From: Heliocidaris tuberculata
Lineage: Eukaryota; Echinodermata; Echinoidea; Camarodonta; Echinometridae
Reading direction: 5' to 3'
Length of the DNA: 64,000 nucleotides
Assembly (NCBI GenBank): GCA_025618425.1
Contig: CM046832.1
Location: forward strand, 72,033,196-72,097,195
How positions within the stretch are numbered: the first letter of the stretch is position 1; each line of letters starts with the position of its first letter. Under the pieces are notes generated by a model. It worked only from the letters and a program-made list of their open reading frames with translations, searched no databases and was not told the DNA's origin. The translations under genes were made by a program, and so were the position numbers. Positions 55,380-64,000 of this stretch are shown piece by piece.

Positions 55380-55760
55380 AATTGTCGGACAACTACAAAT
55401 ACCCCTTTGAGAATTACCCCCGGAAGATTCTCCCGGACTACTTAGCCCTAAGAACTACCTTCCTTGGAAAACAACCCAAATTACCCTGGACGACTACCCT
55501 TGGAAAGCTACCCCTCTGACAATTATCCCCAAGGACGACTTACCCAGGAACACTCCCTCTCGGACAACTACTCCCTCATTTTATTATCCCTTTAGGTAGT
55601 TGTGTGAGGGTAATTCATGTAATCTTTATGGGGTCTTTGTCCGGGTTAATTGTAAAAGGGGACATTTGTCCTAGGAAGACAGTAGATGTTCGACTGTAAA
55701 AGAGGATAGTGAGGGTAACTGGAGTATTTTCTTAAAGGGTCTTGTCCGAGGTAATTGTTT
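55380..55760. repeat. Degenerate GACAACTACCCC array, two orientations
   Basis: 55380-55590 repeats GGACAACTACCCC/GAAGACTACCC-like words; 55600-55760 has the inverse GGGTAATTGT/GGGTCTTGTCC words. The halves face each other like a diverged foldback. A G tract follows (55766-55782). Confidence 0.6.
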
Positions 55761-55782
55761 ACGGATGGGGGGGGGGGGGGGG

Positions 55783-56511
55783 ATATAGAACACACGACCT
55801 TATGCAAATGTACATTGAAACGTACCCCTAATCCACATTCCGTCTGTACTTACATGCGCAAAGAGAAAAATAAGCGAATATGGTCGTATGTAAGACTATG
55901 TGTACCTGGATACAAAATAAAAGTGAAACGCTAAACAAAAGATGTGCTGTATAACTTTTAATGTTATTGGTTTTATCATACATACTAAGAAATAAAGGTT
56001 CAAATTTGCACCCCTAGGGATTGATACAAAGCAGCACCCCAAGGGGTTCAACATTTGCACCCCAATACAAGGTGCATTTTTTGCAACATCTGGGTTCATA
56101 ACTGTACCCCAAAGGTTGCACCGTCGATGGCAGTCGATGACAATTCTCGCCTCTTCACAACATGCAGCAGACAAAAAAATATATATATATTGGCCATCCG
56201 TGGAACAATCGAGCAGCTTGATTTGTCAATCACTCAAAAGCATTCACTGACGTGACTGACCGGCCCTCATTAGCCCGTCAATTAGCTCAGTTGATTACTC
56301 TGAGGACTTGATGGATACTTAGGTAGCATTTTTAATCTTCACCTGAATAGTTGTTGGTGGTTTTAGTGGCAACCAGTCCAATTCTGACTATTATTGCCAA
56401 TTGCTGTTATAATTAATTTTTGACATAATATTTATCATTATCATTTTTTTAAAACTAAAAGTGTGAGATAAATGATATCATGCAAGATTACCACAGGCCT
56501 GTCAGTTTTTT
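55783..56511. other. No gene recognised
   Basis: TTTGCACCCC words recur at 56006, 56052 and 56104 with GGTGCA/TTGCACC. 56283-56300 (TTAGCTCAGTTGATTA) resembles a tRNA A box without a B box. AATAAA at 55915 and 55993. Confidence 0.4.
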
Positions 56512-56601
56512 ATCCTGACTTAAGAGATAAAGATGAGGAGGGTTACATGGTTCCTAAGGTGAGAGATAAGGATGAGGAGGGCTACGTGGTTCATAACTCA
56601 A

Positions 56602-56976
56602 AGGGTACCAATCACACAAAAAAAATATTTTACTCTGTATGTTAGAGGTTCCATGTCATTCTACTATATTCCAAATATGGGCTTCGAATATCACTTACAT
56701 AAAGATATTTTACAAGTTTAATTATACTCTCTATAAACACAAAAGCGACTCGTGAGTAGACTGCTAAACGCACCCGGACGCGCTCGCCAGCGCCAAGATA
56801 AGAGCTCGCGCGGACCCAAACGCGGAGGTTCGGTTCCGTGCGAGCACCTTCATGTTATCCTTTATTTCCTTCATGCTCCTAAACTGCTGACCTATAGAAT
56901 TTCAGATAAAGTTCTTTGAGGTTAATTTTATACTTCCTAGCAGTATACATTTTTTTTTTCAGGTGGTTGGTACACT
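56602..56976. mobile_element. TTAA-flanked MITE with GC-rich hairpin, copy 2
   Basis: Same family as 25144-25510, in the opposite orientation. Ends AGGGTACCAATCACA and GGTGGTTGGTACACT are inverse; TTAA follows at 56977 and a mutated TCAA precedes at 56598. Internal hairpin GCTCGCGCGGACCC with GGTTCCGTGCGAGC (56799-56844). It is inserted in a CTTAAGAG of the 39-bp array. Confidence 0.8.
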
Positions 56977-57187
56977 TTAAGAGATAAGGATGAGGAGGGT
57001 TACATGCTTCCCCATGTAAGAGATAAGGATGAGGAGGGTTACATGGTTCCCCAGGTAAGAGATAAGGATGAGGAGGGTTCATTGGTTCCCCATGTAGGAG
57101 ATAAGGATGAGGAGGGTTACATGCTTCCCCATGTAAGAGATAAGGATGAGGAGGTTTACATGCTTCCCCATGTAAGAGAGGTCTACG

Positions 57188-58388
57188 CCCGATAGACCGC
57201 GGGGCCGATAGACCGCGGTGTCTGAAATGCAACGCATTTTCACATCACGTCTTAAAAGCATAATGACTCAAATAATTCATGTATCTTAATCCCGGGGGGT
57301 ATCTTCCATTGAAATCCGTACAGCATCCGCGAACCTGAAAACGAGGAAAAAGGGTAGTTTTTCAGGGTCGGGCGCGGATCCGCGCGGATCCGCGTTTAGG
57401 GTGTCAAAAACGAAAAATATATAATAATAAAAAAATAACAATAATAATACTTGGTTCTTTTATAACGCATTACACATAGCAACATTGAATGTCCCTATGC
57501 GCTTTATAAAGTAAGAACGAAATAACTTAGAAATAAGAAGGTGCATACAATGTAATGTTGGACACTGAGTTCATACTCTAAGTATTAAACAGATATCTTT
57601 TAAGGGAGATTCGTGTTCTGGCCATGCGTTTTCCACGCGTTTCTCTCTGTATAGGATCTTGGTATTTTGTTAGGGAGCTTCTTAAATTTTCTAGTTGCGA
57701 TTTGCCTTACATTTTGTTCAAAATCAAATACTCGTTATATTTTCAAAATGGTAAATCATTGTATATTCGTTTTTGTGTTTCAATTCTTGCCAGTTATGTT
57801 TCTGTGAGAAGTTCATTTTGGTCTTATTTTTATATGTATAAAAGACAGTCGGATTTCTATTCTTGTTCTAGTCAGGCGTTTACCATGCGTTTCTCTCTGT
57901 ATAGGATCTTGGTATTTTGTTAGGGAGCTTCTTAAATTTTCTAGTTGTGATATGCCTTACATTTGTTCAAAATCAAATACTCGTTATATTTTCAAAATGG
58001 TAAATAATTGTACGTATATTCGTTGTTGTGTTTCAATGCTTGCCAGTTATGTTTCTTTGAGAAGTTAATTTTTGTCTTATTTTTATATGTACCGTATTCT
58101 TTTATTCTTTTAGTTTCTTTTATTTCAAATAAACACACAGACTTGAAGTCACTTATTGCATAATCCATTGAACATCAAAAAGTTAATGAGCGCATCCAGG
58201 AGGGGGGTGACGATCCACCTCCCATTTCTCTTTTTTTTTTCTTTTTTTCTTTTTTTGTTGTTGAAAGTTTTGCTGTTAGTGCTTTCGATTGCAAGAGGTG
58301 TATAGTGATTTGAGAGAATGTGCGGAATTACTGGTGACTGGCGTGTACATTGAGACGCCGCGGTCTATCGGCCCCGCGGACTATCGGG
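57188..58388. mobile_element. 1.2-kb insert with CCCGATAGACCGCGG termini
   Basis: The left end CCCGATAGACCGCGGGGCC then GATAGACCGCGGTGTCT is inverse to AGACGCCGCGGTCTATC then GGCCCCGCGGACTATCGGG (58350-58388). Inside are a CCCGGGGGG/GTTTAGGGTGTCAAAAAC patch (57290-57415), SINE-like GCGCTTTATAAAG words (57440-57520) and a 250-bp tandem duplication (57637-57886 and 57887-58130) that starts GCGTTTCTCTCTGTATAGG. It interrupts the 39-bp coding array. No transposase; superfamily unknown. Confidence 0.65.
57637..58130. repeat. 250-bp tandem duplication
   Basis: GCGTTTCTCTCTGTATAGGA recurs exactly 250 bases apart (57637, 57887), followed in each by GGGAGCTTCTTAAATTTTC and CAAATACTCGTTATATTTTC. The copies differ at a few sites. 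Short readings in them are not genes. Confidence 0.85.
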
Positions 58389-59009
58389 ATTCCCCCGTAA
58401 GAGATAAGGATGAGGAGGTTTACATGCTTCCCCATGTAAGAGATAAGAATGAGGAGGGTTACATGGTTCGCCATGTAAGAGGTAAGGATGAGGAGGGTTA
58501 CATTGTTCCCCAGGTAAGAGATAAGGATGAGGAGGGTTACATGGTTCCCCATGTAGGAGATAAGGATGAGGAGGGTTACACGGTTCCTAACTTAAGAGAC
58601 AAGGATGAGGAGGGTTACATGGTTCCCCATGTAAGTGTTAAGGATGAGGGCTACATCATCCCAACTGTTGTTCAACGAATACATACTGTAAAAAAAAAAA
58701 AGGAAGAAGAAAAGGATATAAATGGATACCTTATTCACAAAGGAAGGGTCTGCTGGGTTAACAAACATGGTTAAGATATTTGGTTCTTCTCTAGAAGAGG
58801 GTAGGTACATTGACTAATGTTAAGGAGGAGAATATTACTTTGTTCCAATTGTCGCCGATAAACTATGCCCTCATACTGAAAAGGAATATCACACTCCAAT
58901 TCAACATGTTCCAAAGACAAATTTAGATATGCTGGATGGATCTATTCAATATGCTACTAAATTTGCCACTGTGAAGGATAGATTGAATAGCATTTCGATT
59001 CTTTTTTAG

Positions 59010-59929
59010 GGTTTATTTTGCTTATTATGCTTGTGTAAGCACGAGTAAACCTTTCAAAAAGATGCTAAATTACTAGATCCGTGTTTACTAAAATTTGACT
59101 TTTATTTTGATAAATAATGCATACATTGACAAAATTTTTGAACTGTACATGTACTGTTTGATATTATTTTGTATCAATATGGGTGTGACATGTTTTAAAG
59201 ATACAAGTTTACATTACATACAATTATACCTCTGAGTTTCACTTTACTCATGCATGATTTAACTATAGGCCAACAATTTTTGTGTTTGTGTGTTTGTGTG
59301 TGTGTGGGTGGGTGTGTGTGTGTGCGTTTAGTGTTTCAACCCCCTCCCCTCCGCAGCCCTGTACCAACTCGCATTTTCGATCACTTATGGGCATAAACAG
59401 GATCGCACAAATTCCCGCGCCTGACCTGACAAAAATGATTGTCGCTGCGTTGTGTGTAAGCGTGTCACTCCCCTCTGTTCTCGATGCAGGCCCGGGTTCA
59501 GGGGAAAACACTTAATTCCTCGGACAGAACGATAACTGGAGGCCCTGTGTGTAGGAAAGTCACACCCTATGCACGTCAATGCGCTTCACTTTTCGCAAAG
59601 AGTAGGGTGTAAACCCGTTGTTTAGTGTGCCTGCATAAACATCAGGTATTCTGTCTTCGTACAGATCGTCGTGATAGGCTGCATAGCCCTTTGACGATTA
59701 CTAGAAGAAGAAGAATAATTCGCTTTAATGTTTGTGCAAGCCCAGTACACAGACTGACGCCGACGACAATCTGCGTAAGTGGCGACAAGATGATTGTGCA
59801 GCTTGTTTTTGAAAAAATTCTGCAAAGATTGTCAACGGCGACAGTCTGTAGAGCGGCGACAAGCTGTGCTGCAACAACCCTGGCTTTAGCTCCGGCAACC
59901 GATATCAGCGCACGGTACACTACAAAGAA
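59010..59929. other. Non-coding; GT run and short dispersed repeat
   Basis: (GT)n at 59281-59327. 59652-59716 (ATAGGCTGCATAGCCCTTTG then GATTACTAGAAGAAGAAGAA) is the inverse of 35108-35165. 59755-59880 repeats GGCGACA/GCGACAAG words. No gene. Confidence 0.5.
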
Positions 59930-60082
59930 TCAATCCTACCATGTAGGCAGGTACCCACTTACTTCACCTGGGTCGAGAGTGGCTTGTATATATGTATTGC
60001 CAAAGAACATTGGTGCCGTGTCGGAGCTCGAACCCGCGACCTTCGCATCCCAACTGTTGTAACCACTAGAATACGACACCTC
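59930..60082 (-). mobile_element. tRNA-derived SINE
   Basis: On the - strand: head GAGGTGTCGTATTCTAGTGG (A box), GCGGGTTCGAGCTCC (B box), then a body whose inverse reads GGTACCCACTTACTTCACC and GGGTCGAGAGTGGC. Same family type as 41985-42211. Confidence 0.75.
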
Positions 60083-61009
60083 ATTCTGCCCTTTTCTTTT
60101 TTTATCATAAAAATCAAAGGTGTTTGGAAGGGGGTAACTTGTATTTTCCTATAGCAGGTGAAATATTTTTTTTTTTTTCAGAACTTTTAAACTTTTTACA
60201 ATATTCAACAATTCTTTTATTGTGAAACTTAAAATTCAAACCTTTCCCTCTAAAACAGTGGGTCTACTCTGATAGATTACTTAAATCCTCATTTCCAGTA
60301 GGCCTTTTTTTCATTTGAATACTGCTCGTTTATACACTTATTCACTTAAATTATATTTCTAATTACTGTCACCGCAGCCAGATATTCCCAAGCATGTATT
60401 TGATTTTACTACATTTTTATTTTCATATTCCCAAACATGTATTTGATTTTCCTTCATTTTTTTTCCATATTGATAATATTACTGGGCTTTTCGTTTTAAT
60501 ACACCGCAAGAAAATGATAAATGACATGAAACTTTTCGGTCTGTCACTACATCACCATAGTAACACCTCTTTGATCCTCCTCCGACTCTTGATTTCAGTT
60601 TCACTTATTATCATGCTCATAGCTATTTTTGGCTAGATGCAGTTTCACTAAGTATCATAGTAATATTTCCAGGAAATCTCACAGATATATTGAACAGGTA
60701 ATAAGGATGATATGAGATCTGATATTATAAAAGTGGTTTCCGCATTTGCACATCTGTGCCTAAAAGTATCCCTTGTGAGTAAAAAAAATACCTTAGACAC
60801 AAAAACTGGGCAAAAAATGATACTTATGTGAGTGTGACTTGAATCTTTCCTAAAATATTTTTTACTATATTAACTTGACGGGACGAGCCATACTACATGG
60901 TGCTAGGGACTTTTAGCTACTCTTTGATATGATTTTTGAAGAAGTAGTCTTAACACTTTACTTAAATATAATGATAATAATAATCTTGCATGAAAGCCTC
61001 ATCAGTCAT
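60083..61009. other. No feature recognised
   Basis: AT-rich. A CCCAA(G/A)CATGTATTTGATTTT word occurs twice (60386, 60430). No domain. Confidence 0.4.
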
Positions 61010-61195
61010 GGCCAGTGTAAATGTCCCTCTTCCTGAGAGCCCTGCAGTATAATCATTACCCCAGTATTACCAGGTACCCATTTAATACTCCGGATCAAAA
61101 GGGTGGGTAGAACGCCTTGTCCAAGGATGTAAGAACCCAGGACCTCTCATAAGACATTTAAGAGCCTTCACTGATATACCACAGTGTCTCACTTC
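61010..61195 (-). mobile_element. Decayed SINE
   Basis: TACCAGGTACCCATTTAATACTCC, GGGTGGGTAGAACGCC and CTTGTCCAAGGATGTAAGAACCC match the body order of the other SINEs, and GATATACCACAGTGTCTCA is a diverged inverse A box. The B box is lost. Confidence 0.6.
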
Positions 61196-61812
61196 CTTTT
61201 TATCCAAAGACGTATTCAATCTGATCATTGTGATCCATGAAACACTATCTTACCACGCTAGCAACAAGAGTTTACGCTATAGTTTCGCAACTCCTTCTTC
61301 TATTTATAGTACTTGTTTCTAGGCAGATTAATCATTTTAAAGACCCATGAAACTGAGTCAGTACTTATTGATGTTCCAAATTTACAAGCAGTTTTGATAT
61401 ACGATATCGGTGATTGTTACAAGAACTACAGAAGGTGTATTATACCATACTTTAAAAAAAACAACACTTTTTGATCATGTTCATCTAGCGTGTCATTTTC
61501 AAATATCTCCTGAAGCTTGTCCTCTAAAAGCCTGGGTAGTTGATAATGATAACTGGTTATTGCTAAATCAAGCTTCAAGTAAGGTACAACTTTCTGAATA
61601 AAAGAATTCGCCCGTAAAATTTGTTATATTACGATTTGTAGAGTATTAATCTTCCAGTGAATCATTCTCATCTGCCACTTAACCCTATTTTGGAAAGGTT
61701 AAATTTTAATAACCTTTCCGAAAATTTCACAGGGAGGACAGCAATGGGGAACTTTGGTTCAGCAACGCAATCATTATTCGCTTCTCATTTTCTTTCGTAA
61801 TAATGTATATGC

Positions 61813-61869
<57 letters not shown>

Positions 61870-62162
61870 ACTATTGTGTGTATTTTGGTAAACACAGTGC
61901 AACTTGATATTGGCCAGGATATACAAACTTAGATAACGATCCTGTGAAACTAATATACCCAAAATATCCGACACAGTTTTCTTTCAAGTATTAAACCAAT
62001 CACTGTGGTTACCACTTATCATGTAACAATCAGCTGCTACTATTTATCTCTTGGTTTCAATACGTTTTGAGGGACTTATAATCGTGGTTAATCGATGAAT
62101 GTCTACTTTCCTTTTTTATTGCCTTGGACATAAGAAATGAAACTTCAAAGTAGAGTTGGTTT
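61196..62162. other. Non-coding; TA microsatellite and hairpin
   Basis: (TA)n at 61819-61863. 61690-61727 forms a hairpin (TTTTGGAAAGGTTA with TAACCTTTCCGAAAA). A 63-codon reading at 61410-61601 has no recognised domain. Confidence 0.5.
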
Positions 62163-62530
62163 ACCTAGGGATACCTGGGGAAGATACTGAACGCAGGCAC
62201 TATGCCTCTGTATTCAGTTCCAAGTTCTTCTTCCTTTTTAAGATGGCTGGATCGTTTCCTGGTGCAGGCGACTCATAGTCGTACTTAATCGGCTCACTTT
62301 TCCAGCACCTATCCAAAGCTACTTCAAAACTGTGCACACTCGGGGCAGTAATGGTGTCGTTGAATAGATTATTCCATGGTTTACGTATTCGTACATAAAA
62401 AGAATTTTTGTATCTCTGAGTTGTGGTCCTAGGAATAAACAATTTCTTACTATGCCCTCTTGTCTGATCTCTGGATTGTTATACAAGATTTGGTGTTACA
62501 TCAGCATCGTATTTATTAAAAATGGTTTGA
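62163..62530 (-). mobile_element. LINE ORF2 3' end
   Basis: The reading 62442-62200 has RTTTQRYKNSFYVRIRKPWNN and SFEVALDRCW then KYDYESP, the usual C-terminal signature of CR1/Jockey-like ORF2 proteins (RTTxxRxxNSFFxRxxxxWNxLP). A diverged continuation lies to about 62530. A dead 5'-truncated copy. Confidence 0.75.
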
Positions 62531-63036
62531 TGTAGATACTGGAAAGTAAAAGTGTTCTAATACTTTACAGGTGACTTTCTTACTTTGCCGCATTCGCTTG
62601 TAGTCATCTTGGGCATTTGATTATCATATCTCTTGAAAGCAGATTCTAAGAAGACTTTGATACACCTTTGTTATCAGACGAAGGAAAAACTTGGCGAACC
62701 ACCACAAAAGCAAATCTGAATTTAATTTACTTGATTTGGCTATACGGTATTTTGAATTGAACAAATTAGTGTATCACCGGAGTTTTCCGAGGACACAGTG
62801 AATACCAAGATCTCACAGGAAAGGAGAGAATGAGACGTCTGAATAAATTTTGAATGAAAAGCAAGGACAACGACCACATCTTTTTCATTACCAAATGCAC
62901 TATTGTTGTTGTTGTTTTAAATGCTTCCAACAGAGGAGAGATTATTGTTATTTCATTATTAAAGGAATATTCTAGTTTTATAAGAGGAAAGGAATAATAT
63001 AAGATTGTGTGTTTTTTACAAAGTCAACCTGCAGAC
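62531..63036. other. Upstream region of Ig-like gene
   Basis: AT-rich. TTTATAAGAGG at 62977-62987, about 55 bases before the start codon, could be a TATA element, which would leave a very short leader. A TTG run lies at 62902-62916. Confidence 0.3.
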
Positions 63037-64000
63037 ATGGAAATATTGAATGTGTACATTGCTATTCTGTTGTGTGTGACCTTCTTTACACACTTCTCTG
63101 ATGGTGATACTACATACGTGAAGAGAGCACTGAATGTAGGAGATGACATGACCCTAGATTGTATGACGGATTGGGATCCAGATATCAGTATGTATTGGCT
63201 CCACAAGACTGGATCATCCCGATACAAATACATAGCAAAGGCTGGTACATCATATCCCAAAGGTGAAATTTACGAGGTGTTTCGTAATGATACGCGGATT
63301 TCCCTTAGCTTTGTAAATATTTCGTCCGATGACATAAAACTTAATCTTGCACTTCACATTACAAACATTAATGAGCAAGATTCACATGAGTACAGCTGTA
63401 TTGTAACTAGTGTTACGGCCAGTTACACCACACTATTGTATGTTTACTACATCAGTGTCATCACTTGCAACTGTTCAGTTAATACAATTGTGGAATGTGA
63501 CTTTCTCGGTTTCAAAAGCCTCCAATGGCTACCTGTATCGATCAGCTTTGACGGAGGAACAGTTAAACTGGGAATGACGGGAAACCGTGTGAAATTTTCA
63601 ACTAATCATTTAAGTGACTTGACGAAACAAATTTCTGTGAGAGTATCCTCATATAGTGGTGTCTTGTCAAATATAACATGCACTCTGCCCGTCCAGTCTA
63701 CCCCGTCATCTACAAAGAGAACGCCCACAATCTTCACCACCCTACCTAACCCTTCATCAACACAGAGGATGACGACAGTCCTTAACGGCGCCAACACATC
63801 ATCTTCATTGTATGAATTCTTCAGAACATTGGTAACATCGCCACAATACACAGAATTAACAACCATGAAATCACAGTCAGTATCGCAACGATCATTACGT
63901 TCTTTTTCATCACCATCTTTCTTAGAGCCATCTATTTCTTCTTTTCCAGAGATGAATTCACTGGAAATGTCTTCTCGTTTGATCCATTTGCCACCAAGAA
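63037..64000 (+). CDS. Secreted or membrane Ig-domain protein, 3' end outside window
   Basis: An open frame of 321 codons runs to the window edge without an intron. Residues 1-23 look like a signal peptide (hydrophobic VYIAILLCVTFF). Domain 1 (about 30-135) has the V-type Ig pattern: C42, W54, R87, and D115-x3-Y119-x-C121. Domain 2 (about 138-220) is a second, weaker Ig-like fold with C144/C146, C154, W164 and C215. From about 220 it is Ser/Thr/Pro-rich (TPSSTKRTPTIFTTLPNPSS), like a mucin-type stalk, with several N-glycosylation sites (e.g. N94, N212). This plan is that of an invertebrate Ig receptor or adhesion protein; the membrane segment and tail would lie beyond 64000. The ligand and subfamily are unknown. 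Confidence 0.8.
   Translation, partial: MEILNVYIAILLCVTFFTHFSDGDTTYVKRALNVGDDMTLDCMTDWDPDISMYWLHKTGSSRYKYIAKAGTSYPKGEIYEVFRNDTRISLSFVNISSDDIKLNLALHITNINEQDSHEYSCIVTSVTASYTTLLYVYYISVITCNCSVNTIVECDFLGFKSLQWLPVSISFDGGTVKLGMTGNRVKFSTNHLSDLTKQISVRVSSYSGVLSNITCTLPVQSTPSSTKRTPTIFTTLPNPSSTQRMTTVLNGANTSSSLYEFFRTLVTSPQYTELTTMKSQSVSQRSLRSFSSPSFLEPSISSFPEMNSLEMSSRLIHLPPR

Larger units (their letters stand above)
56512..59009 (+). pseudogene. Locus coding a 13-residue YxxP repeat; TE-interrupted, frameshifted
   Basis: A 39-bp unit coding V-R-D-K-D-E-E-G-Y-M-V-P-H repeats about 15 times in three blocks: 56518-56597, 56977-57180 and 58389-58658. The blocks stay in one frame if the inserts at 56602-56976 and 57188-58388 are left out. 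Past the array the reading goes through KKKKEEEKDINGYLI to a stop at 58774; other frames carry on with MVKIFGSSLEEGRYI and EYYFVPIVADK..EYHTPIQHVP to a stop at 59009, so frameshifts lie near 58735 and 58830. Acidic residues before Tyr and about 13 YxxP motifs recall phosphotyrosine docking arrays such as the Cas substrate domain, for SH2 proteins of Crk type; that is inference. No membrane segment or upstream exon was found. It may be a dead gene or a misassembled live one. Confidence 0.5.

Noticed and set aside
58389..58658. Evenly spaced 39-bp repeats suggesting a CRISPR array
   Set aside because: Units are contiguous without unique spacers, code in one frame, and the surroundings are clearly animal.
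61410..61601. 63-codon frame with two Cys and a Trp, perhaps an Ig domain relic
   Set aside because: Spacing does not fit an Ig fold, there are no splice sites, and the composition is unremarkable.

Overview
The window looks like nuclear DNA of a marine invertebrate deuterostome, most likely an echinoderm and probably a sea urchin. This is inferred from the kinds of element present: a DIRS-type retrotransposon, a foldback element built like the sea-urchin TU family, tRNA-headed SINEs, a LINE-rich and AT-rich background, and many poly-G tracts. No marker gene fixes the species. Genes are sparse, introns are long, and most of the sequence is transposable-element debris, tandem repeats and microsatellites.

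The main host gene is on the + strand and fills the middle of the window. Six exons (16852-17096 or 17114, 24159-24244, 40987-41205, 42267-42401, 44012-44350, 54718-54999) join in compatible phases into a type II membrane carbohydrate sulfotransferase of the HNK-1ST/CHST8-14 group (Sulfotransfer_2). Exon 1 needs a one-base change of frame just after the membrane anchor. Its introns hold a foldback element (19405-22806), several MITEs, SINEs, a decayed LINE and a 6.4-kb DIRS-like element (47179-53590).

Left of this gene (1-16600) is a mosaic of repeats: degenerate tandem arrays, a long foldback MITE (2739-3451), an L1-like LINE tail split by a TTAA-flanked MITE, a CR1/Jockey-type LINE reverse transcriptase on the - strand (5619-7208), a near-identical 1.2-kb tandem duplication (9777-12202), and nested inverted repeats around a RecQ-like helicase fragment.

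Right of the sulfotransferase are two unrecognised, possibly immune- or signalling-related loci. One (56512-59009) codes for a 13-residue repeat with the core [D/E]-E-G-Y-M-V-P, giving about 13 YxxP motifs; it is interrupted by two transposons and frameshifted near its end. The other (63037 to the window edge) is a single long open exon with a signal peptide, two Ig-like domains and a Ser/Thr/Pro-rich stalk, and it continues beyond the window.
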